From: Halobellus rarus
GTDB taxonomy: Archaea > Halobacteriota > Halobacteria > Halobacteriales > Haloferacaceae
NCBI RefSeq assembly: GCF_024494595.1
Contig: NZ_JANHDI010000001.1
Location: 496,001 to 560,000 of the forward strand
Direction: 5' to 3'
Length of the DNA stretch: 64,000 nt
Shown piece after piece: positions 1 to 9,073 of the stretch (positions are counted from its first letter, which is position 1; every line of letters begins with the position of its first letter). A model generated the notes under the pieces. That model saw only the letters and a program-made list of their open reading frames with translations. It was not told the DNA's origin and searched no databases. The position numbers and the translations under genes were made by a program.

Positions 1-24
1 GCGGTCGCCCCGTTCGATGGTCAT
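1..24 (-). CDS. start of an unidentified gene (partial)
   Basis: An ATG at 24-22 on the minus strand opens a frame (MTIERGDR) that runs off the left edge. Only eight codons are visible, so neither the product nor the reality of the gene can be judged. The placement would make it divergent from the DoxX-like gene. Confidence 0.25.
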
Positions 25-141
25 ACGCGAGGTTGGCAGCGGAGCCGAAATAGCCTGTCGTCTGCGTTCGCTGCGGCAGCCGTCGCTCGACCCCGCGACC
101 GGAGCCGAACGCTTATTGATCGTCCGCGAGTGTTCGCCAGT

Positions 142-546
142 ATGACCGCGGACACCGACCACGACGACGCTTCCGAGGAGTCCGGCACCCTCTCGCGGCT
201 CGGCCGGGTGCTGTTCGGCCTCGGCCTCGCCCTCCAGGCCTCCGAGGACTTTCGCGATATGGAGGACACGATCGAGTACGCCGAATCCGCGGGGGTCCCT
301 CTCCCCGACCTCGCCGCGCCGTTCGCCTCCGGGATGATGTTCGTCGGCGGCCTCGGGATCGCGCTCTGGCGCGCGCCCCGGATCGCGACCGGCGCGGTCG
401 TCACGTTCCTGGCCGTCGTGACGCCGACGATGCACGACTTCTGGAACGCCGAGGAGGGTTCGGGGAGCGGCGAACGGCTGGCGTTCTTCGGGAACCTGGC
501 GATGTTCGGCGCGGCGCTCGCGTTCCTGCGCGAGGCGTACAAGTAG
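142..546 (+). CDS. DoxX-like small membrane protein
   Basis: A 134-residue protein with a charged N-terminus (about 15 residues) and four predicted membrane segments near residues 18-36, 55-73, 77-95 and 108-130. The short hydrophobic helices, Gly-rich turns and a conserved-looking acidic/His loop (THDFWN-like, written here as PTMHDFWN) match the DoxX/DoxD quinol-oxidase-subunit-like fold; in haloarchaea such proteins are common and functionally undefined. A GTG 12 bases upstream (130) is in frame, but the ATG at 142 is preferred because the codons between look non-conserved. The next gene starts 10 bases downstream, so the two may be co-transcribed. Confidence 0.7.
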   Translation: MTADTDHDDASEESGTLSRLGRVLFGLGLALQASEDFRDMEDTIEYAESAGVPLPDLAAPFASGMMFVGGLGIALWRAPRIATGAVVTFLAVVTPTMHDFWNAEEGSGSGERLAFFGNLAMFGAALAFLREAYK

Positions 547-555
547 CCGCACACC

Positions 556-2955
556 GTGACAGACACTAGCACGCGCTCCGACACGCGGAATCTGAACCGA
601 CGGACGCTTCTCGCGACGCTCGCCAGTGCCGGCGTCGGCTCGCTCGCCGGCTGTTCGTTCGCCGAGCGTGAGTCCGACGAGGCGACGACCGAGACCGATC
701 CCGAACTCGCCGAATCGCTGGCGCGGCGGTTCGCCCCGACGCTGTACTTCGACGCCGCGGAACCGTGGCTCCCGACGGACCCCAGACCGTACGAGAGCGA
801 GCGGGACGGCGACCCGGTCGTCGACGGCTTCGACGCCCTCGACGGCTACCACGCGCGCGACGCCGACTCGGGGGGACCACCGGACCCGACGGTCTTCTAC
901 AACGCCGTCGAGTACGACGACTCCCCGCTCGCAGTGGTTCAGTTCTGGCTGTACTCGGCGTTCGATCAGTTCACCACGAACTTCCACTGGCACGACTGGG
1001 AGGTGTTGCACGTCTTCGTCGACACCGAGACCGACCGACCGCAACTGTACGTCTCCAGTTCCCACTCCCGGCGGGTGCCGAACAACGAGTTCCTGGACCC
1101 CGACCCCGAGATGATCCCGCGGATCCTCGCGGAACTCGGCTCGCACTCCAGCGCGCTCTCGGTCAACGACGAGCCCGATCGGTTCCAGCGCCTCCCGGGC
1201 GCGGACCTCCTCGCCGACATCACCAACTCCGCCATCGAGAGCGTCGAGGCGCTCTCGGAGGTCCCGCTGGCCTACGGGCTCCCGCGGGACGAGGGCGCGC
1301 GACTGCCCTACGTCGTTCCCGAGTACGAGGGCGTGCCCGTGTACGACCACGAGCGACTGCCGAACGTCGAACGGACGTCGCTCGTCGACGAGGACCTGAC
1401 GGTGCGGTCGTTCGAGTCGCTCTCGTCGCCGCCGACCGACCTCCCGGGGCGTTCGACGGGCGTGGTGTTCCGTCACGGGGGGCGCGGGGACGCGGGGGCC
1501 GACGGTTCGTCTTCGGACGCTACGGAAGCGGTCGGCGGGGAATCGACCGACGCGGAATCGACCGACGGGGGAGCGGTCGACGGAACGACCGAGTACGCCT
1601 ACGAACTCGTTCCCACCGCGGAACTCGAACACATCACGGCGTTCACCGGACCGCAACTGAGCTTCGAGTTCTCCGTCCCCGAGTTCGCCGAGGACGCCAT
1701 CGCGGGCCACATCACGACGACCGGCGTCCCGTGGGAGCAACCCCGCTACGAGAACCCCGCGGCCGACATCACCGATCCCAACCACCGGGCCGCCCTGGCC
1801 GAGCGGTACGACGCCATCGGCGATGCGGCCCCGATCAACACCGTCGTGGCCGCGGTCACGGAGGCCGTATCGAGCGACGACGCACCCGACGGGGAGGGGC
1901 TGACGACGCAGACGCCGAACGTCGAGGCCGTCGCCCTCTTAGAGAGCGACCCGGCCGCCGTGCCGACGTTCGGCGGCGTCGCGGCGCTCCGCGACGTTCC
2001 CGAAGGAGAACATCGGCTCACCGTCAACGCGGCCGGGCAAGCGCCCCACAGCGAGCGCCTGTCCGTCGGCGGTGAGAGCGACGCGACCTCGACCGTGACG
2101 GAACAGACCGCGTCCGACACGGCGGCGACGACCGAGGCAGAGACGGCGGGGACGACAGGGGCAGAGACACCCGAAACCACGACCGGGCGGGCCGAGTCTG
2201 CAGCGACCGGGTCGGGATCGGCCGCGCCCGACGACGGGTCGGGTCCGGATCGCACCGCAGAGCGCGTGACGGCGGCCGGGTCCGCCGGCGAAATCCCCCT
2301 CGTCGCACGTGAGAACGCCCAAAGACTGGAGATCGATGCCGGCGGAACCGACGCCGACCTCACGGACGTCGCGATCGACGACGACTTCGCCGGTCGGTTG
2401 TACGACTCGCCGCTCGACGGTTCCGACGCGGTGTACGTCCACCGCGGCGGCGCGTACACGACCGAAGTCAGAGACGCCGACGGTGCCGTCGGCGCGTTCC
2501 GAGTTAACCCGGACCCGGCTTCCGGGACCGACGGGGACGACCCGTCCGAGACGGGACCGCCGATCCGGATCGATCGCCCGGAAACCGGAAAGGCGTCGCT
2601 GTCGTCGTTTCTCGCGTCGATCACTGGAGAGACGAGCGAGGAACTCGGAGGGCTCCTCGATGACGACAGCGACGGTGATACGCTCACCGGGCGTGAGAAC
2701 GCCCTCCGCGGTCTCGTTCGCGCCCTCGACGCCGTCGCCAGCGCGTCAGAGCGAGCGGCCGAGAACGCCCGCGCCGGCGATCGAGCGAACGCGGATCGAC
2801 GGATACAGACCGCATCAACCGGGCTCGAACGCATCGCCGAACTGATCGCCGAGGCCAGCGACGACCTTCCGGACCCGCTCGAACGGGCCGTCGAAAACCG
2901 AGTCGAGGAGGCGACCCGACGGGCCGAACAGGCACGGAAGGCCGACAAGCTCTGA
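556..2955 (+). CDS. large Tat-exported lipoprotein, Vps62/DUF946-like N-terminal domain
   Basis: This 799-residue surface protein starts at GTG 556. A twin-arginine signal (NRRTLLATLA, Arg15-Arg16) is followed by a lipobox LAGC with Cys33, so it is probably exported folded by Tat and anchored by a lipid. Residues about 50-420 contain aromatic/His motifs (FHWHDWEVLHVFVD, YVSSSHSRR) that recall Vps62/DUF946-type proteins; this is a resemblance only. Residues about 510-570 are a Thr/Ala/Glu/Ser linker typical of haloarchaeal cell-surface proteins, which may be O-glycosylated. The last 150 residues are charged and probably helical. The function is unknown; it could be a surface hydrolase or binding protein. 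Confidence 0.75.
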   Translation: MTDTSTRSDTRNLNRRTLLATLASAGVGSLAGCSFAERESDEATTETDPELAESLARRFAPTLYFDAAEPWLPTDPRPYESERDGDPVVDGFDALDGYHARDADSGGPPDPTVFYNAVEYDDSPLAVVQFWLYSAFDQFTTNFHWHDWEVLHVFVDTETDRPQLYVSSSHSRRVPNNEFLDPDPEMIPRILAELGSHSSALSVNDEPDRFQRLPGADLLADITNSAIESVEALSEVPLAYGLPRDEGARLPYVVPEYEGVPVYDHERLPNVERTSLVDEDLTVRSFESLSSPPTDLPGRSTGVVFRHGGRGDAGADGSSSDATEAVGGESTDAESTDGGAVDGTTEYAYELVPTAELEHITAFTGPQLSFEFSVPEFAEDAIAGHITTTGVPWEQPRYENPAADITDPNHRAALAERYDAIGDAAPINTVVAAVTEAVSSDDAPDGEGLTTQTPNVEAVALLESDPAAVPTFGGVAALRDVPEGEHRLTVNAAGQAPHSERLSVGGESDATSTVTEQTASDTAATTEAETAGTTGAETPETTTGRAESAATGSGSAAPDDGSGPDRTAERVTAAGSAGEIPLVARENAQRLEIDAGGTDADLTDVAIDDDFAGRLYDSPLDGSDAVYVHRGGAYTTEVRDADGAVGAFRVNPDPASGTDGDDPSETGPPIRIDRPETGKASLSSFLASITGETSEELGGLLDDDSDGDTLTGRENALRGLVRALDAVASASERAAENARAGDRANADRRIQTASTGLERIAELIAEASDDLPDPLERAVENRVEEATRRAEQARKADKL

Positions 2956-3027
2956 GCCGTTCGGACTTCGGTTGCGGGGAGCGGACATAAACAGGTATTT
3001 TCGGACTGAAGTGGTTCCGATACTCGA

Positions 3028-4239
3028 ATGAGAGTCGCCGACACCGTCCGGAAGGAAGCGGCGCAACTGTGGGGTGACGGGAAGGGTCCGCTCCTCGTCT
3101 CCATCGCGGGCGGCTGGGGCGTGCTGCTCGGGACTCGGATGATCTATCCCGTCCTCCTCCCGTACCTCCGCTCGTCGTTCGACCTCTCGCTCACCGTCGG
3201 TGGCCTCCTGGTGACGATCCTCTGGCTGGGGTCGGCACTCGGCCAGCTCCCCGGTGGGATCCTCGCGGACCGCTACAGCGAGCGCGGCGTGATGGTCGCG
3301 GGCGCACTCGTCGTCGCGGGCGCGATCGTTCTCGTCGTCACCGCGCCGACGCCGCTCGTCCTGTTCGCCGCGACGGGGCTCGTCGGCCTCGGCCAGTCGC
3401 TGTATCCCATCGCGCGGATCACGATCCTCTCGAAGATCTACCCCGATCGCATCGGTAGCGCCCTCGGCGTGACGATGGCCACGGGGGATCTCGGACAGAC
3501 GGTGCTCCCCCCGATCGGCGGCGCGATAGCCGCGGCGGCCGCCTGGCAGTTCGGCCTCGGGTTCATCTCGCCGCTGCTCGTCGTCGTCGCCGTCGTCCTC
3601 TGGGTGGTTCTGCCCGCGCATTCCTCGACGGCGAGCCCGGTCGACTCGCTCTCTGCGAAGAGCGCCTCGTCCGTCGTCGGGAAGCTCCGCCGGGCCAACC
3701 TCGGCTTCGTCGCGTTCATCCTCTTTCTCTACATCCTGATCTGGCAGTCGTTCACCGGACTCTACCCGACCTACCTCGTCGAACGGAAGGGGCTGTCCTC
3801 CTCGCTCGCCGGCGTCCTCTTCAGCGTCTTTTTCGCGTTCGGTGTCCTCGTCAAACCCCTGGCGGGCGCCGCCTACGATCGGATCGGACTGCGCCGCGCG
3901 CTCGTCATCGTCCTCGTCGGTCCCGTCGCGGGCTTCGCGATCCTCCCGTTCCTCGACGGTTTCTGGCCGCTGGTCGCGGTGACCGTACTGGTGAGCACGA
4001 TGCTCGGTTCGGGAGCGATCACCCAGTCGTTCCTCTCCGACGCGATCCCCGGGGAGATCCGGGGGACCGGACTCGGCGTGGTCCGGACGACTTCGGCGAC
4101 GTTCGGCGCGTTGGGACCGGTGCTGTTCGGCGCGCTCGCCGATCGCGGCTACTTCGACGAAGGCTATCTGTTGCTGGCGGGGATACTGATCGTCGTCATC
4201 TTCCTCACCCTTCGACTCCCCGAGCGGTCCGGAGCCTGA
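3028..4239 (+). CDS. MFS transporter
   Basis: A 403-residue major facilitator with about twelve hydrophobic helices. The loop between helices 2 and 3 has the MFS signature in the form GGILADRYSERG, and the matching loop in the C-terminal half reads AGAAYDRIGLRR. The centre (about residues 200-225) is the usual hydrophilic loop. Its length is normal for 12-TM drug/metabolite:H+ carriers of the DHA type. The substrate cannot be read from sequence. It is convergent with the kinase remnant and overlaps its 3' end by 35 bases. Confidence 0.85.
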   Translation: MRVADTVRKEAAQLWGDGKGPLLVSIAGGWGVLLGTRMIYPVLLPYLRSSFDLSLTVGGLLVTILWLGSALGQLPGGILADRYSERGVMVAGALVVAGAIVLVVTAPTPLVLFAATGLVGLGQSLYPIARITILSKIYPDRIGSALGVTMATGDLGQTVLPPIGGAIAAAAAWQFGLGFISPLLVVVAVVLWVVLPAHSSTASPVDSLSAKSASSVVGKLRRANLGFVAFILFLYILIWQSFTGLYPTYLVERKGLSSSLAGVLFSVFFAFGVLVKPLAGAAYDRIGLRRALVIVLVGPVAGFAILPFLDGFWPLVAVTVLVSTMLGSGAITQSFLSDAIPGEIRGTGLGVVRTTSATFGALGPVLFGALADRGYFDEGYLLLAGILIVVIFLTLRLPERSGA

Positions 4240-4558
4240 TCGAGACCTCGCTCCCGCTCCCGTCCTCGTCGAGGCCGGTGATCTCGAACCGCGCGCCGCC
4301 GTCGCTCCCCTCCGTGACGGCGACGTCCCAGCCGTGTGCGCCCACCACCTGTTCGACGATCGACTGCGTCCCGTCGGATGTCTCGGTGAGGAACCCCGCC
4401 TCGACGCCGAGGTACGTCCGCCCCAGGGTCAGGAGTTCGGTGAGTCTCTCCTCGAAGGGCCGCCCGTGGTCCGCCGTGACGCGGTGCATCCGACGGAGCG
4501 CTTCTCTCTCAGGCAGGGCCCTCTCGTCGTCCGATCGATCGTCGTCTGAGAGGGACAT
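4205..4558 (-). pseudogene. internally deleted sensor histidine kinase remnant
   Basis: A 117-residue frame joins two pieces of a haloarchaeal GAF histidine kinase. Residues about 18-60 look like the start of a GAF domain (LRRMHRVTADH, LTELLTLGRTYLGVEAGFL). Residues about 66-98 look like the extreme end of the kinase ATPase domain (IVEQVVGAHGWDV then GGARFEITG). The rest of GAF, the His-phosphotransfer helix and the N, G1 and G2 ATP-binding boxes are missing. The simplest reading is an in-frame deletion that left an inactive stub. It could instead have been kept as a small GAF-like decoy. It overlaps the MFS gene tail-to-tail. Confidence 0.55.
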
Positions 4559-4594
4559 ACGAACAGGTCTCGAGGGGGAGTAGTTTAGGTTTTG

Positions 4595-4649
4595 CCGCCC
4601 GGATTCGAACCACGGTCGTTCCGCTCCGCTTCACTCCCTGATTCGAATC
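4595..4649. repeat. 55-bp repeat derived from tRNA 3' end, copy 1
   Basis: This segment is identical over 55 bases to 4792-4846. Its first 17 bases equal the T-arm/acceptor 3' part of the tRNA-Pro gene as read on the plus strand, and its two ends (CGGATTCGAA and TTCGAAT) are inverted relative to each other. It looks like a scar of repeated insertion at the tRNA end. Confidence 0.8.
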
Positions 4650-4725
4650 GCGGAGACGTCCACACAACACAGACACGTGTCGCTCGCACACGCTCCGCGG
4701 TGCTTGCTGAGTAGTCTGTGTAGAA

Positions 4726-4745
4726 GTGGGACCGCCGAGGATTCG
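4726..4745. repeat. degenerate tRNA-Pro 3'-end fragment
   Basis: GTGGGACCGCC followed by GAGGATTCG resembles the 3' end of the tRNA-Pro gene with small changes. It sits between the two 55-bp copies and supports repeated duplication of the tRNA terminus here. Confidence 0.45.
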
Positions 4746-4791
4746 CTCCGCTCGTCCTCGTGTTCCCACTTCGACTCCGTCGAAGATGGGA

Positions 4792-4846
4792 CCGCCCGGA
4801 TTCGAACCACGGTCGTTCCGCTCCGCTTCACTCCCTGATTCGAATC
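4792..4846. repeat. 55-bp repeat derived from tRNA 3' end, copy 2
   Basis: Identical to 4595-4649. Extended leftwards to 4787 it shares 22 bases exactly with the functional tRNA-Pro 3' end at 4894-4915. The about 47 bases between this copy and the tRNA hold nothing recognisable. No integrase gene is in the window. Confidence 0.8.
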
Positions 4847-4893
4847 CGGACGGTTGCCACTCTTGGCTCGTCACTCCGTTCCTCACACAAGAG

Positions 4894-4966
4894 TGGGACC
4901 GCCCGGATTCGAACCGGGGTCACGGGCACCCAAGGCCCGAAGTATACCAGGCTAACCCACGGTCCC
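4894..4966 (-). tRNA. tRNA-Pro (anticodon UGG)
   Basis: On the minus strand the sequence folds as a complete 73-base tRNA. The acceptor stem GGGACCG pairs with CGGTCCC, followed by discriminator A. The anticodon stem CGGGC/GCCCG closes a seven-base loop CTTGGGT with anticodon TGG. The T-arm contains GGTTCGAATCC. There is no intron and no encoded CCA. Its 3' end is duplicated several times just downstream. Confidence 0.95.
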
Positions 4967-5029
4967 GTGAGTACACCTGGAACGGTCACCGAGTAAAGGA
5001 TTTCGTTCGGTTCGCGTCGGGATCGAGAC

Positions 5030-6880
5030 TTAGATACCCCAGATGGCGGCGATTCCGACCGTCGTCACCGCGGCGAACACCAACTGCAGGGGCCCGCCCA
5101 CGCGGATGTAGTCGCTGAACCGGTAGCCGCCCGGACCGTAGACGAACAGGTTCGTCTGGTAGCCGACGGGCGTCATGAACGCCGTCGACGCCGCGAACGT
5201 CACCGCCAGGACGAACGAGAAGGCGTTCGCCCCGAGCGTCTGTGCGGCCTCGACCGCGACGGGGACCATCAGCACGACGCTCGCGTTGTTCGAGATCACG
5301 TTCGTCAGGAGCGCCGTGAGGAGGTAGAAAGTCGCCAGCACGCCGACGAGCGGGAGCACCTCGCCGGTCGCGACGACGAACCCCGCCAGTAGCGCGGCCC
5401 CGCCGGTGGCCTCCAGGGCGATCCCGAGCGGGATGACGCCGGCCAAGAGAAAGACGACGTCCCACTGCACCGACTCGTAGATCTCCCCCGGGCGGAGACA
5501 TCCCGTCGCGACCATCGCGAGCGCCCCGGCGAGCGCGGAGACGACGATCGGGAGGACGTCGAGGGCGGCGAGTGTCACGACGGCGACGACGATTCCGACG
5601 GCGACCGGGATCTTCGAGCCGCGGTAGTCGTGCCGCTCGATCTCCTGGGCGACGATGAAGTCGCGGTTGGCGTCGAGTCGTTCGACGCTGTCTGCGGTCG
5701 CCTGCACGAGCAGCGTGTCGCCGACGCGCAGTGTGACGTTGTCCATCCGCCGGCGGAAGAGTTCTCTCCCGCGACGCAGCGCGAGTACTGTCGCGTTGTA
5801 CCGCTGGCGAAAGCCCGCGGAGGCGAGCGACTCGCCGACGAGCGACGACCCGGGGGCGACGACGATCTCGACGAGGTTGTGCCGGGATTCACTCGCCTCC
5901 AGTTCCGCCTCGTCGACCGCCGTCGGGACGAGGTCGAGACCCTCGACGTCGAGCAGTTCGATCAGGGTGTCGCGGTCGGTCCGGATCGCGAACACGTCGC
6001 CGGCGTGGATCTCCTTCGGCCCCAGCGGTTCGAGGAACACCTCGCCGCCGCGGACCAGTTGGATCAGATCGACGTCGAAGTCGGTCTCGACGAGCGCGCG
6101 TCGGACCTGCTGGCCCACCAGCGGCGAGTCCTCGCGGACGACGACCTCCGTCAGGTAGTCGGCCATCTCGAACTCCTCGGTCAGATCCTGCCGCGGCTTG
6201 ATCCGCGCTGGCGTCAGCCACCGTCCCACGGTCAGCAGGTAGACCGTCCCGACGACCGAGACGACGATTCCGAGCTGGGTGAACTCGAACATCGTGAAGG
6301 TGCGACCGATGAGTCTCCCCGACAGCTCGGAGGCGAGGATGTTCGTCGACGTCCCGATGAGTGTGAGCATCCCACCGAACATCGAGGCGTAGGAGAGCGC
6401 GAGCAGGAGCTTCGAGGGCGACGTCCCGCCGCGATCGGCGAGGTCGGTCACCATCGGGAGGAGGATCGCCACCGCGGCGGTGTTGTTGATGAACCCCGAA
6501 ATCGGCGCGACGACGCCGATCGTCGCGCCCAGCTGTCGGTTCTGGCTCTCGCCGGTGAAGCCCGCGATCCACGCGCCGAGCCGCTGGATCACGCCCGTCC
6601 GCTGGACGCCGTCGCTGAGGATGAACATCGCGAGGACGGTCAGCGTCGCCCCGCTGGAGAACCCCGAGAGGGCGTCGCCGGGGTAGTCCGCAAACAGGAC
6701 GATCGGATCGGCGAGGAGGCCGGCCGCGGCGAGCATCGACGACGCCGGCTGGATCAGCATCAGGGCCACCATCACCCCGATCGCGGTGATATCGACGGGC
6801 ACGGGCTCGGTCACGAAGAGCACGAGCGCGCAGAGGACGACGAGGAAGACGACGGCGATCCCCGGCGATATCGGTGTCAC
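5030..6880 (-). CDS. SLC13/DASS-type permease with two TrkA-C domains
   Basis: A 616-residue secondary carrier starting at GTG. Hydrophobic helices fill residues 1-225 and about 410-616, and two RCK_C/TrkA-C modules sit in the central cytoplasmic loop at about 237-310 and 330-397 (V-x-SPLVGQ and GSSLVGESL starts, each ending in a G-D-x-L/F-hydrophobic strand). This architecture is that of the divalent anion:Na+ symporter/CitT-like family; members move sulfate, citrate or dicarboxylates. The C-terminal helices have the conserved N-x-NASVVLMVPVA motif. TrkA-C domains usually bind a regulatory ligand. The substrate is not determinable here. It stands alone between tRNA-Pro and the helicase gene. 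Confidence 0.85.
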   Translation of the reverse strand: MTPISPGIAVVFLVVLCALVLFVTEPVPVDITAIGVMVALMLIQPASSMLAAAGLLADPIVLFADYPGDALSGFSSGATLTVLAMFILSDGVQRTGVIQRLGAWIAGFTGESQNRQLGATIGVVAPISGFINNTAAVAILLPMVTDLADRGGTSPSKLLLALSYASMFGGMLTLIGTSTNILASELSGRLIGRTFTMFEFTQLGIVVSVVGTVYLLTVGRWLTPARIKPRQDLTEEFEMADYLTEVVVREDSPLVGQQVRRALVETDFDVDLIQLVRGGEVFLEPLGPKEIHAGDVFAIRTDRDTLIELLDVEGLDLVPTAVDEAELEASESRHNLVEIVVAPGSSLVGESLASAGFRQRYNATVLALRRGRELFRRRMDNVTLRVGDTLLVQATADSVERLDANRDFIVAQEIERHDYRGSKIPVAVGIVVAVVTLAALDVLPIVVSALAGALAMVATGCLRPGEIYESVQWDVVFLLAGVIPLGIALEATGGAALLAGFVVATGEVLPLVGVLATFYLLTALLTNVISNNASVVLMVPVAVEAAQTLGANAFSFVLAVTFAASTAFMTPVGYQTNLFVYGPGGYRFSDYIRVGGPLQLVFAAVTTVGIAAIWGI

Positions 6881-6946
6881 ACGCGATCAGTCGGCGCGAC
6901 GAGTCAAAATACCGTGGGGTTTCTCAGGTCTCGGGAGAAAGCACCC

Positions 6947-9073
6947 TCAGAACTCGTCTTGGAGTTCCATCTCCGCGACCAGGTCGTACGGATCCGTGCC
7001 CGACCGGATGCAGTCGAGGATGCGGAAGGCGTCCTTCGGCGAGAGGAAGTGCCGACAGACCGCCCGCCCCAACGGTGTCGGCTCGAAGCCGTCGATGAAC
7101 TCCCACTGGAGGAGCTTCCCGATCGCGTGCTTCGTCGGGACGTCGCCGACCATCCGGTCGTTCAGCCGCTTCGCCCGCTTGCCGGCGACGACGACGTTCG
7201 CGAGCGTCTCCTCGGCGGCGGCCGTCTCGTCGTAGTGGGTCAGCACGTCCTCCATCTCGCCCTTCAGGAGTTTGAACGCCACCTCGTCCTCGGTCATCTC
7301 CATCGAGTTGTGGTAGACGCAGTCGGGTTCGACGAGCAGGTAGACCTTCCCCTGGTCGTGGTAGTCGGGCCGGCCGGCGCGGCCGAGCATCTGTTCGAAC
7401 TCCTGGACGGAGAGCCACTCGATGCCCATCGCCAGCGAGTCGAAGATCACCTGCGAGGCCGGGAAGTCGACGCCGGCGGCGAGCGCGGCGGTCGTGACCA
7501 CCGCCGCGAGGTCCTGGTCGCCGAACTGCCGCTCGACGCGCTTCCGCTGCCCGTAGTCGAGACCGGCGTGGTACGGTGCGGCGTCGTACTCCAACTTCCT
7601 GGAGATCTCGTGACACCGCCGCCGGGAGTTGGTGAACACGATGGTCTGTCCCCGATACCCCTTCGAGGACTTCGAGTCGAACTCGCGTCTGACCAGCTTG
7701 TTGATGATGTCGGGCTTCTCTCGGCCGTCGGCGAACGTCACGTGCCGCTCGATCGGCACCGGGCGCTCCTCGAACTCGATGAGCGTCGCCCGGAGGCGCG
7801 CCGCCAGCGATTCGGGGTTGCCGACGGTCGCCGAGAGGTAGACGTACTGCGCGCCGTCGTAGCTCTCGCGACGCCGCTGTCTCCGCTCGTTGTAGTACTT
7901 CAACCGGCTGATGAGGCCGTCGAGGCGGTGGCCGCGCTCCTCCTCTTTCAGCGTGTGGATCTCGTCGATGACGACGGTACCGACGTCGCCGAGGTCCTTT
8001 CCCGTTCGAAGCGCGTGGTCGATCCCCTCGTAGGTGCCGACGACGACGTCGGCGTTCGGGTCGAAGCGGTTGCCGTCGTCGTTGATTCGAGAGGCACCGA
8101 CGCGGATCGTCACGTCGAGGACGTCGCCGTAGCGCTCCTCGAAGTCCTCGTGCTTCTGATTCGCCAGCGCGACCAGCGGGACCAAAAAGAGGAGTTTGCC
8201 GTCCCCCTTCAGCGCTCGATCGATCCCGGGGAGTTCGCCGACGAGCGTCTTCCCGGTCGCGGTCGCGCTCACGACCAGCTGGTCGCGCTCCTCGAAGAGC
8301 CCGTTGTCGACCGCGAGCGACTGGACCGGAAGCAGGGTGTCGAACCGGTCCTCGACGCGACGCTGGAGTTCGGGGTGGAGATCGAGCGTCGACGTCTCGA
8401 CGAGATCCACCTCGTCGGTCGTCGCACTGACGGTGTCGAACTTCGTGAGATCGGGGTCGAGACCGCCCGAGAGGAGATTGGAAATCCGATCGAGGTCCTG
8501 CGTTTCGAGCAGGAGGTCTTCGAGTCGGTCCTGGGCCGCGCCGGTGAGTCGTCCCGACGCGGAGAAGTCGAGTTCGCGCTCCAGTTCGCGTTTCGCGCAG
8601 TCCGGGCAGATGAACTCCCGATCGGTCTTGATCGCCGTCTCCTCCGTGATCGGGGAGTACCGGCCGTCCGAGGCGCAGTAGCGACACGTCCGGACGACGA
8701 GCGCCTCCAGTTGGTAGCCGTCGAGCATCTCCTGCAGTTCTTTTCGGCGGTGTTTCGACGTCTGCTGGGAGATGCGGATCCGCGAGGCGCGGCGGGCGAG
8801 TTCGACGAACTGGCTCGGATCGCGCGGCTCCTCGGAGGAGCTGCGCTTGACGCGGAACTTCGCGGGACGGGGGCCGGCGTCCGTCTCCTTCAGTTCGAGT
8901 ACCGCGCGGAAGACGCGCTCTCCGTCCCGCTCGACGACCACGAGGAAGTCGTCGCCGGACTCGTGGAGAAAGAGCGTGTCGACGCGGCCGACCTGTTGAG
9001 ACACGCACGTCGGTACGTCGAGGAGGTATTTCAGCGGTTCGTCTCCGGTCGCGCTTCGATTCACCGCCCTCAC
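6947..9073 (-). CDS. Ski2-like DEAD/DEAH helicase with zinc finger
   Basis: About 708 residues if translation starts at GTG 9073 (GTG 9064 is also possible; an upstream frame extending to 9319 overlaps the next gene's start and is unlikely). Superfamily 2 motifs are in order: motif I SATATGKT near residue 268, DEIH near 371, SAT near 416, and motif VI QMLGRAGRP near 561, which is typical of Hel308/Ski2-type enzymes. An N-terminal four-cysteine zinc finger (CRYC...CPDC, about 128-155) precedes the helicase core, which is not standard in Hel308. The role is probably unwinding of RNA or DNA; which cannot be told. The gene is divergent from the site-2 protease gene, 79 bases apart. Confidence 0.85.
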   Translation of the reverse strand: MRAVNRSATGDEPLKYLLDVPTCVSQQVGRVDTLFLHESGDDFLVVVERDGERVFRAVLELKETDAGPRPAKFRVKRSSSEEPRDPSQFVELARRASRIRISQQTSKHRRKELQEMLDGYQLEALVVRTCRYCASDGRYSPITEETAIKTDREFICPDCAKRELERELDFSASGRLTGAAQDRLEDLLLETQDLDRISNLLSGGLDPDLTKFDTVSATTDEVDLVETSTLDLHPELQRRVEDRFDTLLPVQSLAVDNGLFEERDQLVVSATATGKTLVGELPGIDRALKGDGKLLFLVPLVALANQKHEDFEERYGDVLDVTIRVGASRINDDGNRFDPNADVVVGTYEGIDHALRTGKDLGDVGTVVIDEIHTLKEEERGHRLDGLISRLKYYNERRQRRRESYDGAQYVYLSATVGNPESLAARLRATLIEFEERPVPIERHVTFADGREKPDIINKLVRREFDSKSSKGYRGQTIVFTNSRRRCHEISRKLEYDAAPYHAGLDYGQRKRVERQFGDQDLAAVVTTAALAAGVDFPASQVIFDSLAMGIEWLSVQEFEQMLGRAGRPDYHDQGKVYLLVEPDCVYHNSMEMTEDEVAFKLLKGEMEDVLTHYDETAAAEETLANVVVAGKRAKRLNDRMVGDVPTKHAIGKLLQWEFIDGFEPTPLGRAVCRHFLSPKDAFRILDCIRSGTDPYDLVAEMELQDEF

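Noticed and set aside
4509-4886. Small proteins covering the tRNA-Pro repeats
   Set aside because: They are translations of the repeated tRNA ends.
4595-4966. CRISPR array
   Set aside because: Repeats are few, unevenly spaced, longer than usual and derived from a tRNA; no cas genes.
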